From: Gammaproteobacteria bacterium
Lineage (GTDB): Bacteria > Pseudomonadota > Gammaproteobacteria > Chromatiales > Chromatiaceae
Length of the DNA stretch: 64,000 nucleotides
Assembly: GCA_009928645.1 (NCBI GenBank)
Contig: SACH01000002.1
Span: forward strand, 53,007 to 117,006
Direction of reading: 5' to 3'
The translations under genes were made by a program, and so were the position numbers. Shown here piece by piece: positions 44,927-54,601 of this stretch (the first letter of the stretch is position 1; the number at the start of each line of letters is the position of its first letter). Below the pieces are notes generated by a model. The model saw only the letters and a program-made list of their open reading frames with translations. It was not told where the DNA came from and did not search any database.

Positions 44927-47014
44927 ATGCCCCAGTCCCCAGCGGTCCCGCCGCCCGACGTCGCGCCGGATCTAGCCGGACAAGCCGCCTCCCCCATCCA
45001 TTTTTTCCGCAATTACAACCGGGCCATCGCCCTGGCCTATGGCGGCATTCTCCTGGGCCTGTTGGTCTTTTTTGGCTATCAGTTGCGCCTGAAGCTGGAC
45101 GACCAGATTGGCCTGATCCAGGCCAGCTTTCAGCGTTACAGTCAGTTCATCGAATTCGTGATCCGCTCTTCGACCGACCACCTGGAAACCTTGCGCATGC
45201 TGGTGCAGGACGAGGGTCAAGGGGGTGGCGTGGGCGCCCCGCCGCCGGACCTGTCGGCGTTCACGCTCAAGATGGAGGGGGAACGGACGCGCTTCAGCCT
45301 TGACGATGCCCAGGATTGGGACATGACCGGGAACCTGGTGGGGCTGGGCCCTCTCGAGGGGCGTTCAGCCTATTTTTATCGGGATCTGAACCTGGCCCTG
45401 GTCCTGAACGATGGTTTCCGTTCCCTGGCCTTCACCCTGCCCAATGCGGTCCGAGCCCGCTTCATCTCTCATCAGGACTTCGTGCTTTCCTCCCCCTGGC
45501 GCGCCTCCGCCACCCAGCCCTTCAGCCGGTCCGTCTATCTGGAACCGGTGTGGGAACTGGGCCTACCCAACCGGAATCCGGACCGGGAAAAATATTGGGC
45601 GCCGATCTATTTCAGCGGCCCGCAACAGGGCCTGCTGATCCCGGTTGCGGTGCCTGTCTATCGGGATGACCGCTTCGTCGGGGTCATCGCCATCGATACC
45701 AGCCTCGACTATCTGAATCGCATCAACGCCGATTTCGGGTATCCGCTGGGGACCGCCTATCTGGCTGATGCCCTGGATCGGGTGCTGGCTCACACCGGGC
45801 TGTATGCCAATCCCCTGACCGTGGAGGAGGCGCCGCCACTGGCGGATGCCCTGCCGTCAGGCCTGAGGTCGCGGCTGGACGCCCTGGCGGCCCTGCCCCT
45901 CGACGTGCCCACGGATCTGGACGGGCACCTGGTGATGCGCCACCGCTTCATCTCGGCCCCCTGGACCCTGACCTACACGGTGCCGCGGGCCGAACTGTGG
46001 GGCAAGGTCCTGGCCGACTATGGCCCGGCCATGCTGGCCATGCTCGTGGGCCTTACCGCGGTGATGGCGGTGACCTACCTGGTGACGTCACGGGAATTCG
46101 TGGGGCCGGCCGCCAAACTGGTCCAGCACCTGGCGGCGGAGGCGCGCTTCCAGCCACCGACCAAGATCCCCTTGGTGCCCTCGGCCTGGCGCCCCTGGTT
46201 CAATGCCGTGACCAAGGCCTTTCGTGAATCCATCCAACTCATGGCCTTGCGCCAGGAACTCGATGTCGCCGCCCGGATGCAACTGGCGATGCTACCCCAT
46301 GCCTGGCCGGTCCACACCACTTACGGCCTGTGGGGCACCATGCGCCCGGCCAAGGAGGTGGGGGGGGACTTTTACGATCATTTCGAACTGGCCGACGGTC
46401 AGCGCGGCATGGTGGTGGCGGATGTCAGCGGCAAGGGGATCGGTCCCGGTCTCTTCGGCATGATGGCCAAGACCCTGCTGCGCGCCAGGGCCACCCAGGG
46501 GTCCCTCGACCTCGCCCAGGTCATCGAGCAGGTCAACGACGAACTCTCCGCCGACAACGACAGTTGCATCTTCGTCACCCTCTTTTACGGCCTGTTCGAT
46601 CCGGCCACCGGGATGTTGCGTTTCGTCAACGCCGGCCATCCGCCACCCCTCCTGGTGCATGCGGACGGCCAGGAGGAATACCTGCCGGTCCTGGGCGGCA
46701 TCGCCCCGGGCATCCTGTCGGGGGCGGTCTATCCCCAGGGAGAAGTCCCGTTGCAGCCGGGTGATACCCTGATCATCTACAGCGATGGGGTGACGGAGGC
46801 CATGAACGCCGCCAACCAGGAGTTCGGCATGGAAAGGCTGGCCGCGGCCTTCCGTGGTCAGCCGCCGGTCTCGCCCACCGAAGCCGTGGAACGGACCCTG
46901 ACCGCCGTGCAGACGTTCGTGGCCGGGTATGAACAGTCCGATGACATCACCTGCGTCGCACTCGGCTTTCACCCCGGCGACCTGGCGTCCAGCCAGCGGG
47001 AGATGAGGACATGA
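44927..47014 (+). CDS. membrane-anchored SpoIIE-type serine phosphatase with periplasmic sensor domain
   Basis: A 695-residue sensor phosphatase. TM1 (about 33-53; AIALAYGGILLGLLVFFGYQ), a large periplasmic dCache-like sensor (about 55-360; e.g. YFSGPQQGLLIPVAVPVYRD) and TM2 (about 365-388) lead to a linker and the PP2C/SpoIIE domain (about 468-690). The metal-binding motifs GGDFYD, DVSGKG, SDGVTEA and QSDDIT are all present. Such enzymes dephosphorylate a STAS-domain anti-anti-sigma protein, starting partner switching. The ATG at 44927 was taken over a TTG 24 bases earlier. Its stop overlaps the next binding-protein gene by four bases (ATGA), so sensing and solute binding are likely coupled. 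Confidence 0.9.
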   Translation: MPQSPAVPPPDVAPDLAGQAASPIHFFRNYNRAIALAYGGILLGLLVFFGYQLRLKLDDQIGLIQASFQRYSQFIEFVIRSSTDHLETLRMLVQDEGQGGGVGAPPPDLSAFTLKMEGERTRFSLDDAQDWDMTGNLVGLGPLEGRSAYFYRDLNLALVLNDGFRSLAFTLPNAVRARFISHQDFVLSSPWRASATQPFSRSVYLEPVWELGLPNRNPDREKYWAPIYFSGPQQGLLIPVAVPVYRDDRFVGVIAIDTSLDYLNRINADFGYPLGTAYLADALDRVLAHTGLYANPLTVEEAPPLADALPSGLRSRLDALAALPLDVPTDLDGHLVMRHRFISAPWTLTYTVPRAELWGKVLADYGPAMLAMLVGLTAVMAVTYLVTSREFVGPAAKLVQHLAAEARFQPPTKIPLVPSAWRPWFNAVTKAFRESIQLMALRQELDVAARMQLAMLPHAWPVHTTYGLWGTMRPAKEVGGDFYDHFELADGQRGMVVADVSGKGIGPGLFGMMAKTLLRARATQGSLDLAQVIEQVNDELSADNDSCIFVTLFYGLFDPATGMLRFVNAGHPPPLLVHADGQEEYLPVLGGIAPGILSGAVYPQGEVPLQPGDTLIIYSDGVTEAMNAANQEFGMERLAAAFRGQPPVSPTEAVERTLTAVQTFVAGYEQSDDITCVALGFHPGDLASSQREMRT

Positions 47015-48069
47015 CCATCCTGGCCGCTGATGGGCCTCGTCCCCCCGCGCGAGTGAGAGCCGGTTCCCTGGCGCGACCCGGCCCTTGGAAGCCATCCATC
47101 CCGAAGGCGCGACCCGGCACGGTGTCGCGAACTGGCCTTTCGGCGCAACCTGTGGCGGCAGTTCGCCTTCGACATGGGTGGAGGCGCTGGTGGGCGCTGG
47201 CCTTGCTGTGGCTGACCCTGCTCCCGCCCGTCGCTGGCCTGGCCCAGGAGCCCCCCGTGAACCGCCTGGAGGCGATCAAGGACCGGGGGGTGCTGGTCGT
47301 GGGCGTCAAGAAGGATGTCCCGCTCTGGGGCTACCTGAATCCTCAAACGGAGCAGCTCGAGGGCCTGGAACCGGACCTGGCCCAAGACCTCGCCGACCAG
47401 CTCGGGGTACGTCTAGAACTCAAGGGCCTGCTCACCGCCGAACGGGAGGATAAACTCCGGAGGCGCGAGGTCGATGTCCTGATCGCGACCGTCGCCGACA
47501 CCCCGGACCGGCGCGACCGGATGACCATGGTCCGGCCCCATTATCACGCCTCGGGTACCAGCGTCCTGGCGCGGCGCGGCGAGGGTTTTCGCCAATGGTC
47601 GGACCTGCGTCACCGTCGCGTCTGCTCGCGCCGCGATGCCTTCTTCAACCGCCCGGTGGCGGTGACCTATGGCGCGGATATCGTCGCCCTCTATAGCGCC
47701 AACCACGCCCTAGCCGCCCTACGTGACGGTCGGTGCGCCGCCTTCCTCTATGGCGACACCCAGATCGTCTCCCTGTTGCGGGATCCCATCTACCGCGACC
47801 GTTACGAGATGCCCCTGCCGCCGATCGAGCTCACCCCCTGGGCGGTGGTCATCCACCCCGACGACCGGGGCAGCGACCTGGAGGCGGCGGTTTCCGCGGC
47901 CATCGTCGGCTGGTATCGCGGGGGGCTCCTGACCCGCCTGGAGGACAAGTGGGGCATCCCCGTCCCCGAATTTACCCGCCAGCGCGAGGCCCTCTGGCAG
48001 CGTCAGGAGGCTGGACGCTATTTCTGCGGCGAGGTGGTGGGCCCGGAGACGCCCGCGGAATGCCTTTGA
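47011..48069 (+). CDS. amino-acid-type periplasmic binding protein 1 of the phosphatase cluster
   Basis: A 352-residue SBP_bac_3-type protein. A long basic N-terminus (about 1-60) precedes a hydrophobic export segment (WWALALLWLTLLPPVAGLAQ). The binding domain has RGVLVVGVKKDVPLWGYLNP, VDVLIATVADTPDRRDRMTM with the amino-acid carboxylate-binding arginine and, in lobe II, RVCSRRDAFFNRPVAVTYGA. Its C-terminal extension (REALWQRQEAGRYFCGEVVG) resembles the extension in the next gene, marking the two as paralogs. It overlaps the phosphatase gene by four bases upstream and the SBP-permease gene (TGATG) downstream. It probably presents an amino acid to the sensor or permease. Confidence 0.87.
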   Translation: MTILAADGPRPPARVRAGSLARPGPWKPSIPKARPGTVSRTGLSAQPVAAVRLRHGWRRWWALALLWLTLLPPVAGLAQEPPVNRLEAIKDRGVLVVGVKKDVPLWGYLNPQTEQLEGLEPDLAQDLADQLGVRLELKGLLTAEREDKLRRREVDVLIATVADTPDRRDRMTMVRPHYHASGTSVLARRGEGFRQWSDLRHRRVCSRRDAFFNRPVAVTYGADIVALYSANHALAALRDGRCAAFLYGDTQIVSLLRDPIYRDRYEMPLPPIELTPWAVVIHPDDRGSDLEAAVSAAIVGWYRGGLLTRLEDKWGIPVPEFTRQREALWQRQEAGRYFCGEVVGPETPAECL

Positions 48070-49778
48070 TGGCCCGAAGCCTCTCCCGCCAGCCGGAGGG
48101 GCTGTTGCTTACCCTTGTTTCGCGCGGCTTATCCCGTCTATCGCCGTGCCTGCTTGCGCTGCTTTCGCGGAGCCTTTTCCGCTTGCCGCCGCGCCTGTTG
48201 CTGCTTCTGAGCCTGCTGCCGCTCGCCGCCCCGGCGACGGAGACGGGCGCCACCCTGGCCGCCATCCGCGAGACCGGCATCCTGCGTATCGGGGTCAAGG
48301 CCGACTTCCCTCCCTTTGGCATGATCAACGCCCAGGGAGAACCCGAGGGCTTTGAGATCGACCTGGCCCGCGACGTGGCGCGGCGCCTCGGGGTCACCCC
48401 GCACTTCGTCAAGGTCACGACCGAGAACCGGCTGCACAAGCTGGAGCAGGGGGCGGTCGATCTGGTGATCGCCACCACCGCCGATACCGCCGAACGCCGC
48501 AAAATCGCCACGGCCATCGAACCCGCCTACTATGCCGGCGGTGTGACCCTAATGGTGGGGCCGGGACAAAGGGTCACCGACTGGAGTGCCCTGAGGGGCA
48601 AGCGCGTCTGTGCCACCCAGGGGGCCTATTTCAACCGGCCCATGAGCGAACGCTATCTGCTCGACCTAGAGGTCTACCGCGACACCCGGGATGCCCTGCT
48701 CGGATTGCGGGACGGGCGCTGTATCGGTTACCTCTACACCAACAGTGCCATCGACGGCTTTCTGGCCAAGGAGGAGTGGGCGGGTTATCAGGCCCCCCTG
48801 CCACTGGCGTTGATCGCCCCCTGGGCGATGATGATCGGCCGCAACGAAAAGGGCGGGGAGTTCGAACGCCTCCTGGGGGATATCGTCGCCGATTGGCACC
48901 GCTCCGGATTCCTGATCGAGCGCGAACAGGCTTGGGGCATCCGTCCCGCGCAATATCTGCGCGACACCCGCGCCCTGTGGCAGGCCCGGGACGACCAGGG
49001 CCAGCACCTCTGTCAGCGCGAGCCCGATGGCGACTGGCCCCTCGGTTGCCGGGAGGCGACGCTGATCACCGCCGGGGAGGCCGAGGGCTTGCACAATCTC
49101 GGGCTGAAGTTCAAGGAATGGACCGGGGTCGATTTGAGTTTTCTCTACGATCCCTTTGACCGAGAACGCTTTCTGCGTGGCCTGGGGGTGACGGTCCTGA
49201 TGATGCTGTCCTGCGTCCTGGCTAGCCTCCTCCTGGGTCTTCTCTGGGCACTGGTGGCGGACTCCCGCTGGCGCTGGGTGGGGCTTGGGGCGCACGCCCT
49301 GGGTATCCATGCGCGGATGACCCCCCCCCTGCTGCAGATGTATCTGCTCTTTTTTGGGGTCGGGGGCGTGCTTTTTGCCCGGCTGGGGGTGAGCCTCTAT
49401 CCCATGGCCATCGCGGTGTGGTGCATGAGCTATTACACCGCCGGCGCCATCATGAACAGCCTTTACGAGGTTGCCAACCACCAGCGCCAGATCCAGCCAA
49501 GCTTCCGCCTTTCTTTCCACTCGCTGGGGATGGCGGTCCTCTTGGCGCGGGGACCCATCCTGGGGTCCCTGATCAACGTCATGAAACAGACCGTCATGGC
49601 CTCTGCCATCGCCGTACCGGAGTTGCTGTCGGTCTCGCTGGCCATCATGGCCGACAAGGGCAATGTCACCGTCATGATGAACGTCCTGCTCCTGACCTAT
49701 CTGTTGCTGATCAGCCTGGCCATCGCGGGCCTGGGCCGCGTGCAGGCCTGGCTCGACCGGCGGGTGGCGAACCTCTGA
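48069..49778 (+). CDS. binding protein-permease fusion (amino-acid ABC type)
   Basis: A 569-residue fusion. A hydrophobic start (about 20-55) precedes a binding domain (about 58-330) with GILRIGVKADFPPFGMINAQ and IATTADTAERRKIATAIEP. A cysteine-containing linker resembling the tail of the preceding protein (TRALWQARDDQGQHLCQREP) leads to a HisM-type permease domain (about 375-565) beginning RFLRGLGVTVLMMLSCVLAS. The permease loop that normally carries EAA-x3-G-x9-I-x-LP reads NHQRQIQPSFRLSFHSLGMA, so the ATPase-docking motif is not recognisable. It starts at ATG 48069 (TGATG overlap) and ends in a like overlap with the next permease gene. Confidence 0.85.
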   Translation: MARSLSRQPEGLLLTLVSRGLSRLSPCLLALLSRSLFRLPPRLLLLLSLLPLAAPATETGATLAAIRETGILRIGVKADFPPFGMINAQGEPEGFEIDLARDVARRLGVTPHFVKVTTENRLHKLEQGAVDLVIATTADTAERRKIATAIEPAYYAGGVTLMVGPGQRVTDWSALRGKRVCATQGAYFNRPMSERYLLDLEVYRDTRDALLGLRDGRCIGYLYTNSAIDGFLAKEEWAGYQAPLPLALIAPWAMMIGRNEKGGEFERLLGDIVADWHRSGFLIEREQAWGIRPAQYLRDTRALWQARDDQGQHLCQREPDGDWPLGCREATLITAGEAEGLHNLGLKFKEWTGVDLSFLYDPFDRERFLRGLGVTVLMMLSCVLASLLLGLLWALVADSRWRWVGLGAHALGIHARMTPPLLQMYLLFFGVGGVLFARLGVSLYPMAIAVWCMSYYTAGAIMNSLYEVANHQRQIQPSFRLSFHSLGMAVLLARGPILGSLINVMKQTVMASAIAVPELLSVSLAIMADKGNVTVMMNVLLLTYLLLISLAIAGLGRVQAWLDRRVANL

Positions 49779-50404
49779 TGATCGTCGAGACCCTCCTTAT
49801 CTGGTCGCCCTATCTCCTGGGGGGCTTCGGCTGGAACCTGCTCATCGCCCTGACCGCCGGCCTCATCGGGCTGACGGTCGGTTCCCTGCTTGCCACCCTG
49901 CGGCAGTCCCAGGTCCGGGCGGTCGCCCACTCCAGTCTCGGTCTGTCGCGGGTGATCCATAATCTGCCCACCTTCGCGCTGATCTTTTACACGGCGGCGA
50001 TGCTGCCCGGGGAGATCGCCCTGCCGGGTACCAGCCTGGTCATGCCGGTGCCGTCCTGGTTCAAGGCCGCCCTGGCCCTCTCCGCCATGCAGATCGGCTA
50101 CACCGCGGAAAACCTGGCCATCGCGCTGGGCGCCTGGCGCAAGGGCGACCGGCTACGCGCCCTGCTGTTCTTGCCCGGTTGGCTCAACGGCTTCCTGATC
50201 ACCCTCATCGCCTCCAGCAACGCCTCCGTGGTCGGGGTCGATGAGTTGGTCAGCCGCTGCGATACCCTGATCAACGCCAGTGGTCACACCACTCTCATGA
50301 TCCCCATTTATCTCTATGCCTCGGTGATCTTCATCTGCTTCTGCCTGCCGATGTCTATCGCCATGCGCTACCTCAAACGGGCCATGCTGCACCGGCATGG
50401 CTGA
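49778..50404 (+). CDS. amino-acid ABC-type permease with degenerate coupling loop
   Basis: A 208-residue HisM/GlnP-like permease starting MIVETLLIWSPYLLGGFGWN (TM1). It has the usual RVIHNLPTFALIFYTAAM region (a variant of R-P-x-L) and SAMQIGYTAENLAIALGAWR. The conserved EAA-G stretch is replaced by KGDRLRALLFLPGWLNGF, with no EAA or spaced glycine. This fits the degenerate loop in the upstream fusion and suggests that neither docks a normal ATPase. It should pair with the fusion's permease domain to form a membrane dimer. Start ATG 49778 overlaps the previous stop. Confidence 0.83.
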   Translation: MIVETLLIWSPYLLGGFGWNLLIALTAGLIGLTVGSLLATLRQSQVRAVAHSSLGLSRVIHNLPTFALIFYTAAMLPGEIALPGTSLVMPVPSWFKAALALSAMQIGYTAENLAIALGAWRKGDRLRALLFLPGWLNGFLITLIASSNASVVGVDELVSRCDTLINASGHTTLMIPIYLYASVIFICFCLPMSIAMRYLKRAMLHRHG

Positions 50405-50563
50405 CCGTATTGAGAAGGCGCGCCACCCACTGGACCAAAGTCTTGACCCTGACTTCCAGGCAAAAGCCAAACGCTATCGGTTGCAGTTTGAGGCAAGCGC
50501 GCCGGTAGAAGACTGGCGTCGGGGCGGGTCAGAGCCCCCCCGACGCCGAGATGGCGAGGGAGA

Positions 50564-51211
50564 TCAGAGCCCCGGCGGGGGGATGAGGGGGGCGTTGAGC
50601 GTATCGCGGACGTAATCGCAGACGGCCTGGCCGAGCATGTCCAGGCGAACGATACCCTTGATGCGCTCACGGCGACGGTCCACCTCGTCCGGGCTGAAGA
50701 TGTGGCTGAGCAGGTCGCTGCCGTCCGCCAGGGCGATGAGGAAGGTATCGCGGGGGTCGGGGATCTCTTCGCTGAAGAGGATGTTGGAGATGCGGCGCTT
50801 GACCTCGACCGTCTCCCGGTCGTCGATCAGCGGGTAGACGCGGGTATTGAAGACCCAGAGGAAGCGCTTGTCCTGCCGCTTGAGGATGCCCCGCTGGAGC
50901 AGACGGTTCAGGACCATCTCGCGCAGGTCCTCGCCGTGGCGGGACAATTCCTCCACCCAGTCATCGGCCTTCATGCTCTCCTGATTGGCGGCGATGGCCG
51001 CCAGGCAGAAATCCAATACCGGTTCGCCCGTCGAGGCCTCGTCGATCAGGATCAGCCGTTGGGGATCCGTGTCGATGCGGTTGAGCAGGGCCAAATCCAT
51101 GAGGACCGCGCCGGCGAGGGCAGCGCTCATAACGGTGAAGGCGACATCGGCAAAGTCACCCGACTTTTCATCATGGGCCAGCAGCAGAAATTCTTCGGCG
51201 AAAGTGAGCAT
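50564..51211 (-). CDS. GPP34 (GOLPH3) family phosphoprotein
   Basis: A 215-residue protein of the GPP34 family: MLTFAEEFLLLAHDEKSGDF at the start, FTVMSAALAGAVLMDLALLN, ESMKADDWVEELSRHGEDLR and LKRQDKRFLWVFNTRVYPLI. In eukaryotes GOLPH3 binds PI4P on Golgi membranes. Bacterial members are known mainly in actinobacteria and their role is unsettled. Of the frame upstream, only the ATG at 51211 fits the family N-terminus. It stands on the opposite strand between two sensory gene sets and has no evident partner. Confidence 0.85.
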   Translation of the reverse strand: MLTFAEEFLLLAHDEKSGDFADVAFTVMSAALAGAVLMDLALLNRIDTDPQRLILIDEASTGEPVLDFCLAAIAANQESMKADDWVEELSRHGEDLREMVLNRLLQRGILKRQDKRFLWVFNTRVYPLIDDRETVEVKRRISNILFSEEIPDPRDTFLIALADGSDLLSHIFSPDEVDRRRERIKGIVRLDMLGQAVCDYVRDTLNAPLIPPPGL

Positions 51212-51436
51212 CAGGGCACCAGAACAGTTAGCTGTGAGGGAAGCGGATTGACGGGGCGAACCTATCACAGCCTATCCTGGCTGGCAATTGTCCGGCCCGG
51301 AGGCGGTGATTTTTCCGGGGCCACCGGAGACGGGGCCGCCCAGGTTTAGGCGGGTTTTGGTAAACTCCCCGGCCAGTTTTCCGCTCCGATCCTCCATCCC
51401 CTTCAGTTCGTCGCCAATGGTTCTAGCGCCTTGATC

Positions 51437-52552
51437 ATGGTGGAGCGTGCCCCTCACCTCAGGCTCCGGTCGCGGACCCGGATCAGGCCCCCGGCGGGAG
51501 GCTATGCCTTGACCGCCGGGAATGGGGCCGCCGGGCAAGGGGAGGGGGCTTGCCCATCGCTTCGCCACCGCCTGGGGCATGGTCTGAGCCGCTGGCTCGC
51601 GCTCGTCCTGCTGGCCCTGCCTTTGGCCGTCGGGGCGCGGGAGGGTACGGACCTGGTCCCGGTCACCCTCGCCCTGCAATGGAAGCCCCAGAGCCAGTTC
51701 GCCGGCTATTACCTGGCCCGGGATCAGGGCTACTACCGGGAGGCCGGCCTGGACGTGACCTTTGTCCACGCCAACACCGATCGTGGCTCCCTGATGATCC
51801 TGACCGCGGGTGAGGCGCAACTGGCGACGGCCGCCCTCACCGACGCCCTGCTGCTGGCGCCCCGCCTGGTCCAGATCGCGCAACTGGTGCGCCGTGACAG
51901 CAACCTGATCATCGGTTGGAAGGACATGGGCATCCTGCGGGTCGAGGACCTGGATGGCAAGCCCGTGAGCTTCTGGGAAGGGGTGTCCTCTATCTTCGAG
52001 GCCTTTTTCACCCTCCACGACATCCGGCCCATCCCCATCCCCCAGTATTACTCCATCAACCTCTTCCTAGACCGGGGGGTCGCCGCCTGCGCGGCCAAGG
52101 AATACAACGACCTGCATCGGCTCTTTCAGGCCGGTATCGACCTGAACCAGGTCAGTGTCTTCAAGATCCGGGATTACGGTCTGGGCTTCCCCGAGGACGG
52201 GCTCTATGCCGAGGCCGGCTGGGCCGGACGGCACCCCGAGCTTCTTGCCCCCCTGCGCCTGGCCACCCTGAAAGGCTGGCGTTACGCCCAGGCGCACCCC
52301 GAGGAGGCCATCGCCGTGGCGATGGCGGAGGCACGCCAGGCCCGGGTGCCCACCAATCTGCCCCACGAGCAATGGATGCTGCGGCATCTGCTGGAGACCA
52401 TCTTCATCCCCGGGGAGGACCCGGCGGTTGCCGGCCGCCTGGACCAGACGGCGTTTAAGGAGGCCGCCGCGACCCTTCAGGCCGCGGGCATGCTGCGGGA
52501 GGCGCCAGACTTCGCCCATTTCGCCCCTCTGGAGGATAACACCCGTGACTAG
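51437..52552 (+). CDS. NMT1/THI5-like (SsuA/TauA type) periplasmic binding protein
   Basis: A 371-residue binding protein of the NMT1/THI5 class. After a long basic leader and a hydrophobic export segment (SRWLALVLLALPLAVGAREG, about 50-70) come PVTLALQWKPQSQFAGYYLA and RDQGYYREAGLDVTFVHANT, the typical N-terminal lobe. DLDGKPVSFWEGVSSIFEAF and the QAHPEEAIAVAMAEARQ tail follow. NMT1-type proteins bind pyrimidine precursors, sulfonates or nitrate; here the ligand is unknown. No SsuBC-type ATPase or permease is beside it. Instead a sensor phosphatase gene starts inside its 3' end (GTG 52545), indicating a sensory use. Confidence 0.87.
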   Translation: MVERAPHLRLRSRTRIRPPAGGYALTAGNGAAGQGEGACPSLRHRLGHGLSRWLALVLLALPLAVGAREGTDLVPVTLALQWKPQSQFAGYYLARDQGYYREAGLDVTFVHANTDRGSLMILTAGEAQLATAALTDALLLAPRLVQIAQLVRRDSNLIIGWKDMGILRVEDLDGKPVSFWEGVSSIFEAFFTLHDIRPIPIPQYYSINLFLDRGVAACAAKEYNDLHRLFQAGIDLNQVSVFKIRDYGLGFPEDGLYAEAGWAGRHPELLAPLRLATLKGWRYAQAHPEEAIAVAMAEARQARVPTNLPHEQWMLRHLLETIFIPGEDPAVAGRLDQTAFKEAAATLQAAGMLREAPDFAHFAPLEDNTRD

Positions 52553-54530
52553 GGACGGCGGGCCGGGACCCCTCGCCAGCCCCGGTCCGGGCATGGGGAT
52601 ACGCAATCGCCTCCTCCTCTGGACGGTCGGTGTCACCGGCCTGCTGCTGATCGCGGTGATCGCCTGGAACTATCTCCACGTCCTGACCCGGCTGGAGGTT
52701 GAGGCACGCGACCGTGCCGCCTTCCTAGCAGATGGCTCGGCGGACATGATCGACGCCCGCCTGGGTCCCCTCCAGGGTTTGATACGCGGCCTGGCGCTGA
52801 GCCTGGAGATCCAGGCCCTCAATCTGCCCTTCAGCGCCGTGCGGGAACTGCTGCATTCCGCCCTGCGCGATCACCCGGAGATCTACGGTTCCACCGTGGC
52901 CCTGCTGCCGGAAAAGAAGCCCGCCGACTGGCCGGACGCGGCCCCTTACGTCTGGCGTGACGGCACCACCCTGGGTTACGAGGACCTCGGCCAGGGACGG
53001 GGGGCGCACATCAGCGAGGACTGGTTCGCCCTGCCGCGCTACCTGGCCCGGGAGGTCTGGAGCGAGCCCTACCTATGGACCACCGGGGTCAAGATGGTCA
53101 CCTTCTCGGCCCCCATCCATCTCCCGACCCCGAATGGACCGGTGTTCGCCGGGGTCGTCACCTGCGATATCGACCTGAGCTGGCTGGATGGCGTCCTCGC
53201 CGGGCTGCCCCTGGGCCGGCAGGGCTACGGCCTGCTCATGACCCACAACGGCACCTACATCTCCCATCCCCTGGCGGAACTGGTCCTGAACGAGAGCGTT
53301 TTCAGCATCGCCGAGGCCCGCGATGACCCCGGCCTGCGTCAAATAGGGCAGCGGATGGTGTCCGGGGAGCAGGGACTCATCCCCTGGGTGAGCTGGCGCG
53401 GCGGCCTGGAGACCTGGCTGGCCTGGCAACCCCTGAAGACCGTCAACTGGACCATGGGCACGGTGATCTCCAAGGAGGAACTGGAGGCGGAGATCCTGCG
53501 ATTCAGTCGCAACGAGGCCCTGCTGGGCGGGGCTGGGCTGCTGATCCTGGTGATCGCCGTCTGGCTGGTCGCCAGTTCCATCACCCGCCCGGTGACCGCC
53601 CTGGGGGAGGCGGCCCGGACCCTGGCGGGAGGTGACCTGGAGGCCCCCTTGCCCCCCCCGCGGGGTCGGGACGAGGTTGCCCAGCTCACCCGGGCCTTTC
53701 ACAGCATGCGTGACAGCCTCAAGCGGTACATCGCCGATCTGGCGGAGACCACCGCCGCCCGGGAGCGCATGAAGGCGGAGCTGACCGTGGCGCACAACAT
53801 CCAGATGGACCTGGTCCCCAAGACCTTCCCGCCCTTTCCGGAGCGGGCGGACCTGGACATCTTTGCCTTCATGGAGCCGGCCCGGGAGGTGGGGGGGGAT
53901 TTCTACGATTTCTTCTTTCTTGACGAGGAGCGGCTGGTGGTCGCCATCGCCGATGTCTCCGGCAAGGGGGTGCCGGCCGCCTTGTTCATGGCCGTCACCC
54001 GCAGCTTCCTGCGCGCCGAGTTCAAGGTCGAGGCCGATCCCGGCCGGGTCCTCACCCGGGTGAATCAGGAACTGGCGGAGGCCAACGACTCCTGCATGTT
54101 CGTCACCCTGTTCTGCGCTGTCTTTCACACCGTCAGCGGCCGGGTGGAGTATGCCAACGCCGGGCACAATCCGCCGCTGTTGCGGCGCGCCAGCGGCGAG
54201 GTCGAATGGATCAGCCAACCCGCCGGACCCGTGGCCGGTCCCTTGACCGACCTGCGCTACGTCACGGGTCAGTGCCGACTCGCGGCGGGCGATGCCCTGC
54301 TCCTCTATACCGACGGGGTCACGGAGGCCATGGACCCGGCGGATTGCCTTTATGGCACGCGGCGCCTGAGCGACCAAGTCCTGGCGGGCGGGACCGCCCT
54401 CGATGGTCGCGCCACCCTGGCCTGGCTGCTGGCCGATCTCAGCCAGCACGCGGCCGGGGCCGAGCAGTCCGATGACATCACCCTGCTTATTCTCCGCCGC
54501 CCGGAAGGCCCATCCTCCCGAACCACCTGA
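52545..54530 (+). CDS. membrane-anchored SpoIIE-type phosphatase with HAMP and dCache sensor
   Basis: A 661-residue sensor phosphatase that starts at a GTG with a GGAGG site nine bases before, overlapping the previous gene by eight bases (an ATG at 52593 is an alternative). Order: TM1 (about 20-42), periplasmic dCache domain (about 45-325; HLPTPNGPVFAGVVTCDIDL shows the Cache core), TM2 (about 326-345; GLLILVIAVWLVASSITRPV), HAMP, a short coiled coil with AERMKAELTVAHNIQMDLVP, and SpoIIE domain (about 442-655). The phosphatase motifs GGDFYD, DVSGKG, TDGVTEA and QSDDIT are intact. Likely partner: the kinase of the next gene and an unseen STAS protein. Confidence 0.93.
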   Translation: MTRDGGPGPLASPGPGMGIRNRLLLWTVGVTGLLLIAVIAWNYLHVLTRLEVEARDRAAFLADGSADMIDARLGPLQGLIRGLALSLEIQALNLPFSAVRELLHSALRDHPEIYGSTVALLPEKKPADWPDAAPYVWRDGTTLGYEDLGQGRGAHISEDWFALPRYLAREVWSEPYLWTTGVKMVTFSAPIHLPTPNGPVFAGVVTCDIDLSWLDGVLAGLPLGRQGYGLLMTHNGTYISHPLAELVLNESVFSIAEARDDPGLRQIGQRMVSGEQGLIPWVSWRGGLETWLAWQPLKTVNWTMGTVISKEELEAEILRFSRNEALLGGAGLLILVIAVWLVASSITRPVTALGEAARTLAGGDLEAPLPPPRGRDEVAQLTRAFHSMRDSLKRYIADLAETTAARERMKAELTVAHNIQMDLVPKTFPPFPERADLDIFAFMEPAREVGGDFYDFFFLDEERLVVAIADVSGKGVPAALFMAVTRSFLRAEFKVEADPGRVLTRVNQELAEANDSCMFVTLFCAVFHTVSGRVEYANAGHNPPLLRRASGEVEWISQPAGPVAGPLTDLRYVTGQCRLAAGDALLLYTDGVTEAMDPADCLYGTRRLSDQVLAGGTALDGRATLAWLLADLSQHAAGAEQSDDITLLILRRPEGPSSRTT

Positions 54531-54601
54531 ACATTGCATACACCTCCACCTTAACCCACCCGCGGCCTTGCCCTCATTCAACCAGAAGGGACAAACACAT
54601 C

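Noticed and set aside
53073..54581. 502-codon minus-strand frame opposite the second SpoIIE gene
   Set aside because: The plus-strand phosphatase motifs are complete there; the antisense product is Gly/Gln/His-rich and unlike any family.
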